DNA from: an uncultured bacterium
GTDB lineage: Bacteria; Verrucomicrobiota; Kiritimatiellia; RFP12; UBA1067
Length of the DNA stretch: 38,005 nt
Assembly: GCA_902772905.1 (NCBI GenBank)
Contig: CACYCL010000129.1
Span: 1 to 38,005 of the forward strand
Direction of reading: 5' to 3'
Shown here: in pieces, positions 15,510 through 21,775 of the stretch
Numbering within the stretch: position 1 is the stretch's first letter
Layout of the letters: each line of letters starts with the position of its first letter
Position numbers and translations under genes: made by a program
The notes under the pieces: model-generated
Told to the model about the DNA's origin: nothing
Databases searched by the model: none
What the model saw: only the letters and a program-made list of their open reading frames with translations

Positions 15510-16263
15510 TGCGTTCAAGAAGAAGCCTTTCAACTCTTGCGGCGTCCTCCGGAGTGTCTACGCCGACGCCATCGTCGTTGGTCCTGACCACAGCGATCTT
15601 CGCGCCCATCCAGAGCGCGCGCAGCTGCTCCAGCTTCTCAGTCTTCTCCAGCTCGCATTGGGGTTCGGCGACATAGCGGCGAAGGAAAGCGCCGCGGTAT
15701 GCGTAGATGCCGAGATGTCGCACGAATAGACCGGATGCGAGGTCCGGCTCATGGTCACGATCGCATGGAATAGGGGCACGGGAGAAGTAAAGCGCACCGT
15801 CATCACGGTCCAGCACAACCTTGACCACGGTCTTTGCGGCAAAATCCGCCGCTGAGCGCAGCGGCGTAACGGCGGTTGCCATGTCCCACTTCGCGTCGGC
15901 CTTGAGCCTTTCCGCAAGAGAGTCGACCAGGGCGGAATCTATGAGAGGTTCGTCGCCTTGGATGTTGACCAGTATGTCGTCATCGGCAAACTCGCAGCCA
16001 AGAAACGCGCGAGCCGCACATGCGATGCGATCCGTGCCGCTTGGGAGATCGCTAGGCGTCATGACCGCCCTTCCGCCATGGCTTTCCACCGCTTTCACAA
16101 TGCGCTCGTCGTCGGTGGCCACGAACACTTCGTCGAGCGACCTTGCACGCCGCACAGCCTCGACGACCCATGCGACAAGCGGCTTGCCCGCCAGCACTGC
16201 AAGCGGTTTGCCTGGAAAGCGGCTTGAGCCGAATCTACTTGGGATGATCCCGAATGTTCTCAT
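15502..16263 (-). CDS. kdsB: 3-deoxy-manno-octulosonate cytidylyltransferase (CMP-KDO synthetase)
   Basis: The enzyme activates KDO with CTP for lipopolysaccharide inner-core synthesis in the cytoplasm. The 253-residue protein has the family signatures: IIPSRFGSSRFPGKPL at the N-terminus (nucleotide-binding loop), VFVATDDERI, PSGTDRI, ILVNIQGDEPLI with the metal-binding Asp, YFSRAPIP, and HLGIYAYR near the end. Length is normal for KdsB. The start at 16263 follows TATAAT by exactly 7 nt, predicting a leaderless mRNA; an in-frame ATG at 16305 is upstream of the promoter and is rejected. Downstream are the small lipoprotein and the XylR-type regulator. Its presence shows a Gram-negative envelope with KDO-containing LPS. 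Confidence 0.95.
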   Translation of the reverse strand: MRTFGIIPSRFGSSRFPGKPLAVLAGKPLVAWVVEAVRRARSLDEVFVATDDERIVKAVESHGGRAVMTPSDLPSGTDRIACAARAFLGCEFADDDILVNIQGDEPLIDSALVDSLAERLKADAKWDMATAVTPLRSAADFAAKTVVKVVLDRDDGALYFSRAPIPCDRDHEPDLASGLFVRHLGIYAYRGAFLRRYVAEPQCELEKTEKLEQLRALWMGAKIAVVRTNDDGVGVDTPEDAARVERLLLERNV

Positions 16264-16279
16264 GCGGTGTATTATACCA
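16264..16279 (-). promoter_or_regulatory. Extended -10 promoter of kdsB, overlapping the rsmD stop codon
   Basis: The minus strand reads TGGTATAAT, with TATAAT at 16271-16276, then 7 nt ACACCGC and ATG. The TAA stop of rsmD (16272-16274) lies inside the -10 box. No good -35 is seen. Confidence 0.65.
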
Positions 16280-16853
16280 TATCTTGGGCAGAATGGCGCC
16301 GCCACACGCAGACACGGGTCTTGCCGTACGAACGGTCGCGCAAAAGCTCCCAGCCCGAAGCCTCGTCTGGTCGCTGCGCCGCCGTCATCTCCGCGACAAA
16401 AAGCCCGCCCTGACGCACCACGTTCCGCAAAGCAAGCGTCTCAAGAAACCTCACATAGCCTTTCTCCTCGCCGAGCGCATACGGTGGATCTGCGAAAGCA
16501 ATGGAAAAGCCAGGCCCAGAATACGAGGCAATCCAGGCGTATGCATCGGCTGCGACCGTCTTGGCGACAGCCCCACGCCCGTCGCGTACTGCCGTCGCCT
16601 CGACGTTACGGGCGATGACTGCAATGTGACGGCGGTCACTCTCAACGAATGTTGCCGAAGCGGCCCCGCGAGAAAGCGCCTCGATTCCAACCGAACCAGA
16701 GCCGGCGAAAAGGTCGAGAAAGTCCGCGCCTGGCATTTCAGGCGCAAGCATGCTAAAAAGAGCCTCTCGCACGCGATCCTGAGTTGGACGGATGTCGCCC
16801 GTCTTTGGAATCAGCAAAGTGCGCCCGCCAAAATCTCCGCCTGTAACGCGCAT
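16272..16853 (-). CDS. rsmD: 16S rRNA (guanine-966-N2)-methyltransferase
   Basis: This is a 193-residue SAM-dependent methyltransferase that modifies G966 of 16S rRNA during small-subunit assembly. It shows MRVTGGDFGGR at the start (typical RsmD N-terminus), the substrate-contact stretch RPTQDRVREALF, the SAM loop LDLFAGSGSVGIEALSRGA (about 46-64), and the catalytic ADPPY (about 121-125). The ATG at 16853 overlaps the LysM gene stop (TGATG) and follows a GGAG site. Length and motif order are normal. It is the last gene of the DRTGG-tgt-yajC operon. Confidence 0.93.
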   Translation of the reverse strand: MRVTGGDFGGRTLLIPKTGDIRPTQDRVREALFSMLAPEMPGADFLDLFAGSGSVGIEALSRGAASATFVESDRRHIAVIARNVEATAVRDGRGAVAKTVAADAYAWIASYSGPGFSIAFADPPYALGEEKGYVRFLETLALRNVVRQGGLFVAEMTAAQRPDEASGWELLRDRSYGKTRVCVWRRHSAQDMV

Positions 16854-17734
16854 CACAACTCCGCCACTATAACACTCGCCTTGACCGGCAGCAGCGTCTC
16901 CAGCTCCACACGGTCAGACACCTTGAACTCAACCCCAAGCGATCGCCAGAACGTCTTCGGATTGGCCGGGAATTCATACGTTCCCTCTTTACCGGACACC
17001 ACTCCAGGTATGTCGTAGCGCTTGAAGAACTTGCCGTTCAGCGACAGGTCGGCGGTGCGAGTGCGGCGATGGATGACCAGGTTGAAGCGTGGATGGTCCA
17101 TTACATACATCTTTCTGCCAATGAACACCTTATCGACGCTGCCGCCGTTCAACTTCGCCAGTGACGCAAGCGTCGATCCGTTCTCGGAGGCGATGCGCGA
17201 AGCTACGTCGCCACGCTTAACCGTTATCTGCTTGACCCACTGCGCGTTTCTCAGGTCGAAGAGCCTGCGCAGGTTAAGCGTGCCGAGCCTGCGCGCGAGC
17301 GAATCATCGAGATCGGCAGCCGGCGACCCGGGAAGCGCACGTATCTGCTCGATTGTCGAAACCGCCATCTCAACATCACGGCGCTTCTCGGCCGCTTCCA
17401 GCCGCATCAGCAAATTGCGCAGCTTTACGGGGCGTTTGGCCATGACCGAGTCGGGATAGCGAGGTGGAGGAGGGTCTGGTGGAGACGTATCCGGCCGTGC
17501 AACAGCCGCAGGCGGACTTATTGCCGCGCCAGCGGCCACGTTCGGATTTTCGGATGACGGCTCGACGTCGGCAAACTCGTCGGCCCGCGTTCTAAAACGC
17601 CCGACAAGCGACCATGCAAGCGAAACAAGCGCGACAACCGACACTACCGCAACAACCCACCCGATGCCGCCAGAAGCCTCTTCATGCTGCCTCGGGTCGT
17701 ATTCCAGACCGAATCTGCCGCGTTCGAACGCCAA
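16853..17734 (-). CDS. Membrane-anchored LysM protein with partial L,D-transpeptidase-like C-terminus
   Basis: A 293-residue frame. A transmembrane anchor lies at about 23-44 (GWVVAVVSVVALVSLAWSLV), followed by a proline-rich linker (SPPDPPPPRYPDS), a helical region, and a LysM motif around 168-211 (ITVKRGDVASRIASENGSTL... FIGRKMYV). After it comes HPRFNLVIHRRTRTADLSLN, which is how YkuD-type L,D-transpeptidases begin, but the catalytic H..SxGC motif is absent. Likely role: peptidoglycan binding in the periplasm. No ATG or strong GTG start is near; translation would begin at a TTG immediately after the TAG stop of yajC, in the same frame, so amber readthrough producing a YajC fusion is an alternative. 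Confidence 0.65.
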   Translation of the reverse strand: MAFERGRFGLEYDPRQHEEASGGIGWVVAVVSVVALVSLAWSLVGRFRTRADEFADVEPSSENPNVAAGAAISPPAAVARPDTSPPDPPPPRYPDSVMAKRPVKLRNLLMRLEAAEKRRDVEMAVSTIEQIRALPGSPAADLDDSLARRLGTLNLRRLFDLRNAQWVKQITVKRGDVASRIASENGSTLASLAKLNGGSVDKVFIGRKMYVMDHPRFNLVIHRRTRTADLSLNGKFFKRYDIPGVVSGKEGTYEFPANPKTFWRSLGVEFKVSDRVELETLLPVKASVIVAEL

Positions 17735-18082
17735 CTACTTCTTAGGCTCCTCGGCCGGGACGACCCCGCTTACGCAGCTACGAGCGATCTCAACGGTAGT
17801 ACCAGGGCATATCTCAACCTTGAACGTCTTCTCCGTAGCCTCCTGAATAGTGCCCATCAAGCCACCGGCGAATATGATCTTCGCACCCGCGCGAAGCTCT
17901 TCTATCATCTTGCGACGCTCTCTCTCCTTGCGCTGCTGCGGCCGGATCATCATGAAGTAGAAGATCGCCAAAATGAGAAGCATGGGCACCATCATGCCCA
18001 TTCCGCCTGCTGGCTGGGCGTTGGCGGTCGAAGCAGCAGGAGCGGCGGGAGCCGCGTCACATAGCATCACACAATTGTTCAT
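17735..18082 (-). CDS. yajC: Preprotein translocase accessory subunit YajC
   Basis: A 115-residue inner-membrane protein, part of the SecDF-YajC complex. It has a short Ala/Pro-rich periplasmic start, one transmembrane segment (MVPMLLILAIFYFMMI) followed directly by the hallmark RPQQRKERERR, then IEELRAGAKIIFAGGLMGTI, which corresponds to the family's L-x-x-G-x-x-V-x-T-x-G-G-x-x-G-x-V. The ATG at 18082 overlaps the end of tgt by 26 nt, with AAGGA about 11 nt upstream. tgt-yajC adjacency is a widespread bacterial arrangement. The stop is a TAG directly followed in frame by the LysM protein. Confidence 0.93.
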   Translation of the reverse strand: MNNCVMLCDAAPAAPAASTANAQPAGGMGMMVPMLLILAIFYFMMIRPQQRKERERRKMIEELRAGAKIIFAGGLMGTIQEATEKTFKVEICPGTTVEIARSCVSGVVPAEEPKK

Positions 18083-19193
18083 TTCTTGTAGTATCCTTTC
18101 TGATCTTTTCCTTCCATTCGTGGAAACTGCCATCCGCAATCGCCGCACGCATCTCCGCCATGAAGCGGTTCAGCGCATAGACATTGTGGACTGTAAGAAG
18201 TCGCAACCCGAGTATTTCACCGCAGTTCAACAGGTGGCGTATGTATGAACGCGAGAAGCCACGGCAGCAAGGGCACTCGCAGCCCTCCTCCACCGGACTC
18301 TGGTCGAACGCCCATTTAGCGGCTTTTATCGCAATGTTGCCATGCCGCGTTATGGCCGTGCCATGGCGGGCTATGCGCGTAGGTATGACGCAGTCGAACA
18401 TGTCAACGCCGCGAGCCACGCACTCAGCCATCTGATGCATGACGCCAAGGCCCATAACGTAGCGCGGACGGTCAACAGGCAGGAACGGAACGCTCGCCTC
18501 AACCGCCTTGTACATGCATTCCTCCGGCTCGCCTACCGAAACGCCGCCTATCGCGTAGCCATCGAATCCGATATCGACAAGTTCCTCTGCGCAATGGCGC
18601 CTGAGATCGTCGTAAACGCCTCCTTGAACTATGCCGAACACTTGCTGGCCTTCGGCGTGGGGCTCATCCTTTGAGCGTTTCGCCCATCTGAGCGTCTGCT
18701 CCACGGACTTCTCGGCACGCTCTCGATCGCACGGATACGGCAGGCATTCGTCAAACACCATCGCAATGTCCGAGCCTATGACGCGCTGCATCGCCATGGA
18801 CTCCTTCGGCCCGAGGAAGAACTCGTGCCCGTCTATGTGCGAGTTGAATCGGCATCCATCTTCCGTTATTCTGCGCATCTTCGCAAGGGAGAACACCTGG
18901 AATCCGCCTGAGTCGGTGAGAATCGGACCATTCCAGCCCATGAAGCGGTGAAGCCCGCCTGCCGCGGCGATGACTTCAGGCCCCGGACGCAGCAGAAGAT
19001 GGTATGTGTTTCCAAGGACAACCTGCGTGCCGAGCTCTGAGAGATCGCGTGGCCCAAGCGCCTTAACGGTGCCAAGCGTTCCGACATCCATGAAAACCGG
19101 CGTCTCCACTACGCCATGCGCCGTCACCAGACGTCCGAGTCGCGCCTTTGTGCGCGAATCCTCAAGCATGACCTCAAAACCCACGCCACGCAT
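18057..19193 (-). CDS. tgt: tRNA-guanine transglycosylase
   Basis: The enzyme exchanges guanine for preQ1 at the wobble base of GUN anticodon tRNAs (queuosine pathway). The 378-residue protein has ETPVFMDVGTLGTVKAL, the substrate-binding DSGGFQVFSLAK (about 94-105) with the first catalytic Asp, GGVSVGEP, the nucleophile region VDMFDCVIPTR, and the zinc site CECPCCRGFSRSYIRH (Cys-x-Cys-x2-Cys and a later His). A much longer open frame extends upstream to 19481, but it overlaps the CBS-ATPase gene and has no family similarity, so ATG 19193 is chosen. It lies 14 nt after that gene. Confidence 0.95.
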   Translation of the reverse strand: MRGVGFEVMLEDSRTKARLGRLVTAHGVVETPVFMDVGTLGTVKALGPRDLSELGTQVVLGNTYHLLLRPGPEVIAAAGGLHRFMGWNGPILTDSGGFQVFSLAKMRRITEDGCRFNSHIDGHEFFLGPKESMAMQRVIGSDIAMVFDECLPYPCDRERAEKSVEQTLRWAKRSKDEPHAEGQQVFGIVQGGVYDDLRRHCAEELVDIGFDGYAIGGVSVGEPEECMYKAVEASVPFLPVDRPRYVMGLGVMHQMAECVARGVDMFDCVIPTRIARHGTAITRHGNIAIKAAKWAFDQSPVEEGCECPCCRGFSRSYIRHLLNCGEILGLRLLTVHNVYALNRFMAEMRAAIADGSFHEWKEKIRKDTTRNEQLCDAM

Positions 19194-19207
19194 CGCACAA
19201 AAATCCG

Positions 19208-20248
19208 CTAGGCCTTTTCGGGCAGGTTGAACTCGCACAGCACTGTTGTGCCCGTCGGAACCGTGGAATGTATGTCGAACACGTCCGCCACGCGCTTGGA
19301 GTTCGAAAGCCCCATGCCAGCGCCAAAGCCCATGGAGCGTATCCACTCGTTCGCAGTTGAAGTGCCGTCGCGAAGCGCCCACTCCACGTCCTTTATGCCC
19401 GGACCCTTGTCCTTTGCGATCACAGTCGCCTTGCGGTCTTCGAGAATGAACGTTATCGTTCCGCCAAGCGAATGTATGCATACGTTTATCTCAAGCTCGT
19501 ATGCTGCAACTGCTATGCGGCGGATGATCTTCTTCTCGACCCCGGCTTCGCCAAGCATCTTCTTTATCTCGTTCGCAGCCTTGCCGGCGTTGGAGAGATC
19601 GTTTCTGACAACGATGAACTGACGCATGGAGTAGTACGGCCTCACTGCCTCGGATTTCGACGATGGCCCTACCTCCGGCGAGGCGGCGTGCCGCCCCTCA
19701 AGCTTGGTCAGCTCGTTGGTCAATTCGCGCATCAGCACCCGCATCACGTCTCGCTGAGAAACAATGCCGACGAGGTCCCGATTCTTGTCCAGCACCGGGA
19801 AACGCCCGAATGTGTAGTTCTGGAAGTACTTGATCGCGAATGCAAGGGGCATGTCGTCCTCAAGCACAACAAGATTCGTGGCCATGTGCTTCTGACATGC
19901 ATCGCCGATCCAGCCGCCTTCCAGTGCGAGTATGATGTCATTTATCGAAACTATACCGAAAAGCCGCTTCCCCTCCAGCACTGGCACGCCAGAGATGTGG
20001 TTGCGCTTCATCAGGTTCTGGGCGAAGTGCATCGTATCGGTGCGCACCACTGATATGATGTCGTGGTCGCGCATGACGTCCTTGACGCGCAGGCGCTGCA
20101 GCAACTCCATTATCACGAGCGGTTCGCCATCGCCGCCGGTAAGGCCCGGCCCAGAGACGCGCTTCGCAGCCTTGGGCTCGTGCGCGGCCATGATCTGGTC
20201 GTCGCTGCGGCTCTCGCCGCCGCTCAGGATCGTAGGCCGCCAGTCCAT
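19208..20248 (-). CDS. Twin CBS domain protein fused to an anti-sigma-type ATPase domain
   Basis: A 346-residue cytoplasmic protein. Two CBS domains occupy about 50-185 (VKDVMRDHDIISVV..., FGIVSINDIILAL and FPVLDKNRDLVGIVSQRDVMRVL), which usually bind adenine nucleotides. A HATPase domain of the RsbW/SpoIIAB kind fills about 205-346: N-box AVAAYELEINVCIHS, G1 box AKDKGPGIKD, and G2-like GFGAGMGLSNSKRVAD. The start overlaps the stop of the upstream DRTGG gene (TGATG). In many anaerobes this ATPase domain, DRTGG and PHP genes cluster near [FeFe]-hydrogenase genes and are thought to sense redox or energy state; no hydrogenase lies in this window. Partner and target unknown. Confidence 0.8.
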   Translation of the reverse strand: MDWRPTILSGGESRSDDQIMAAHEPKAAKRVSGPGLTGGDGEPLVIMELLQRLRVKDVMRDHDIISVVRTDTMHFAQNLMKRNHISGVPVLEGKRLFGIVSINDIILALEGGWIGDACQKHMATNLVVLEDDMPLAFAIKYFQNYTFGRFPVLDKNRDLVGIVSQRDVMRVLMRELTNELTKLEGRHAASPEVGPSSKSEAVRPYYSMRQFIVVRNDLSNAGKAANEIKKMLGEAGVEKKIIRRIAVAAYELEINVCIHSLGGTITFILEDRKATVIAKDKGPGIKDVEWALRDGTSTANEWIRSMGFGAGMGLSNSKRVADVFDIHSTVPTGTTVLCEFNLPEKA

Positions 20249-20592
20249 CAGCCCGCAGCCTCCGCCTTCAGGAAGTCATGTATGCGAACGCAGCTTTCGT
20301 ACTTCGGGAGCGGCGAACTCACGAGCGGGATGCCGAGAGTGTCGGCAACCTGGCACATCGTCTGCGGCAACGGCTTTGCGTTGTGCACCACGACGCACAT
20401 AGCGCCGACGATGTTGGCCGTTCGTATGGCCTGATCGGACGCAAGCGAAGTAAGAAGCAGTATGTCGTCGCCGTCGTTGAGCAACACGTCGCTCATTAGG
20501 TCGTTGGCTACGACGGTTCCAACAGTACGGTCAGAGTCGCCCCCAGCAACGAGCGTCCCCTCCAGTGTCTTGACGATGTCGGCAATTTTCAT
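20248..20592 (-). CDS. DRTGG domain protein (first copy)
   Basis: A 114-residue single-domain protein. It opens MKIADIVKTLEGTLVAGG and contains VGTVVANDLMSDVLLNDGDDILLLTSLASDQAIRTA, typical of the DRTGG domain found next to CBS domains and in hydrogenase-linked clusters. It resembles the second copy at 21431-21766 (SDVLLNDGDDILLLTSL against SDVMGHCGDESVLITI), which is divergently placed. It starts an operon with the CBS-ATPase. The ATG is 7 nt past TATACT (20600-20605), so the mRNA should be leaderless. Exact function unknown. Confidence 0.8.
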   Translation of the reverse strand: MKIADIVKTLEGTLVAGGDSDRTVGTVVANDLMSDVLLNDGDDILLLTSLASDQAIRTANIVGAMCVVVHNAKPLPQTMCQVADTLGIPLVSSPLPKYESCVRIHDFLKAEAAG

Positions 20593-20639
20593 GTTTTGTA
20601 GTATACCAAATCGCGGCGGTTTTTGCTATAATGCCATAT
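20593..20639. promoter_or_regulatory. Divergent pair of leaderless promoters
   Basis: Minus strand: TGGTATACT with TATACT at 20600-20605, 7 nt (ACAAAAC), then ATG. Plus strand: TGCTATAAT with TATAAT at 20627-20632, 7 nt (GCCATAT), then GTG at 20640. The two -10 boxes are only 21 bp apart, so their upstream elements overlap and the two transcripts may compete or be co-regulated. Confidence 0.65.
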
Positions 20640-21404
20640 GTGAGATTCGACCTGCACATCCACAGTTGCCTAAGTCCATGCGCCAGCCTGGAAATGGCGC
20701 CCTCCGAAATCGTGAGGCGCGCCGTCGAGACGGGCGTAGACGGCATTGCGCTGACCGACCACCAATCGGCCAGGAACACCCCGGCTCTTGCTGAATGCGC
20801 TCGTCGCGCAGGACTCAGATGCCTGTCCGGTCTTGAAGTGCAAACCGCCGAGGAAGTGCACACCGTCGCGCTCTTCGACACTCCTGAGCAGGCTCTCCAG
20901 ATGACGGAGTGGGTATACGCCGCAATGCCAAAGCGCGTCAACGACCCGGAGACGTTCGGCGACCAGCCCGTCGTTACTTGGGACGACGACATAGTCGAGA
21001 TGGAATGGCGCATCCTGGCCATGGGCTGCCGCCGCACCATACCCGAAACCGCCACAAAAGTACACGAACTAGGCGGTCTGTACATAGCTGCACACGTGGA
21101 CAGAGCGAACCACTCCGTGCTCGGCGCTCTCGGCGCGATTCCAGAGCCGCTCGTAGAGGCGGAGGCGCAGCCAGGCGGCGGGATGTTCTTCGACGCCGTG
21201 GAGCTTTCGCGCACTGCCGACGAATCGGCATGGATCGGCAAGGTCGGAGGATATGCCGTAACGCGCTCTTCCGACGCGCACAACATAGACGACATCGCGC
21301 TGGTTTGGACAGAGGCCGACATACCTGACTTCACCGTGGCGTCGCTGAAACAGGCCTTCGCAGCAAAATCAACCACATTGTCGCCTCGCCTTACAAGATT
21401 CTAA
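20640..21404 (+). CDS. PHP-family metal-dependent phosphoesterase
   Basis: A 254-residue protein of the polymerase-and-histidinol-phosphatase superfamily. Motifs: FDLHIHSCLSPC (HxH at the N-terminus), IALTDHQS with a metal-binding Asp-His, a Glu in LSGLEVQTAEEVH, AAHVDRANHS, and a final SSDAHN. These are the ligands of the tri-metal site. It falls in the group linked with DRTGG and anti-sigma-type ATPase genes in anaerobes. An ATG at 20631 is in frame, but it overlaps the -10 box; GTG 20640 lies exactly 7 nt past TATAAT and is the better start. The second DRTGG gene follows 26 nt downstream. Substrate unknown; candidates are nucleotides or phosphoesters. Confidence 0.85.
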   Translation: MRFDLHIHSCLSPCASLEMAPSEIVRRAVETGVDGIALTDHQSARNTPALAECARRAGLRCLSGLEVQTAEEVHTVALFDTPEQALQMTEWVYAAMPKRVNDPETFGDQPVVTWDDDIVEMEWRILAMGCRRTIPETATKVHELGGLYIAAHVDRANHSVLGALGAIPEPLVEAEAQPGGGMFFDAVELSRTADESAWIGKVGGYAVTRSSDAHNIDDIALVWTEADIPDFTVASLKQAFAAKSTTLSPRLTRF

Positions 21405-21430
21405 CGGCTTGCACATGCCATAGCAAAACC

Positions 21431-21766
21431 ATGAAATTCCAAGAACTCACAGCAAAGGTAAACGGAACGGTTGTAGTTGACAACGCCGAAGCCGAGATAA
21501 ACTTCGCCTATTCCGGCGACCTTCTCTCGGACGTGATGGGGCACTGCGGAGACGAGTCGGTGCTGATAACAATTCAGAATCACCTTAACGCCATCGCCGT
21601 CTGCACGCTCGCAGGAATCGAGGCCGTTGTCATCTGCCAGGGGCGCCCCGTGCCGGACGACATGAAAGCCGCCGCCGAACGCGAGGGAATCGGCATTGTA
21701 ACGACTCCTCTATCTCAGTTCGCCGCAGCGATTGCGCTCGCAGAGCTAAAGCCTTCCGTCCGCTGA
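21431..21766 (+). CDS. DRTGG domain protein (second copy)
   Basis: A 111-residue protein related to the product of 20248-20592. Matching blocks include FAYSGDLLSDVMGHCGDESVLIT and GIEAVVICQGRPVPDD against the first copy's VGAMCVVVHNAKPLPQ, followed in both by a short GIG/LGI-P-L strand. It probably binds the same ligand or forms heteromers. It follows the PHP gene and ends 5 nt before the convergent mutS stop. No strong Shine-Dalgarno is seen. Role unknown. Confidence 0.75.
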   Translation: MKFQELTAKVNGTVVVDNAEAEINFAYSGDLLSDVMGHCGDESVLITIQNHLNAIAVCTLAGIEAVVICQGRPVPDDMKAAAEREGIGIVTTPLSQFAAAIALAELKPSVR

Positions 21767-21775
21767 CGCGGTCAG
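21763..21775. other. Small palindrome shared by two convergent stop codons
   Basis: CTGAC-GCG-GTCAG; the DRTGG stop TGA is in one arm and the mutS stop TGA in the other. The stem is only 5 bp with no T-run, so its value as a bidirectional terminator is doubtful. Confidence 0.3.

Noticed and set aside
19194-19481. N-terminal extension of tgt to an ATG at 19481
   Set aside because: It overlaps the conserved ATPase domain of the upstream gene and has no similarity to Tgt, which properly begins near residue 1 of the 19193 start.
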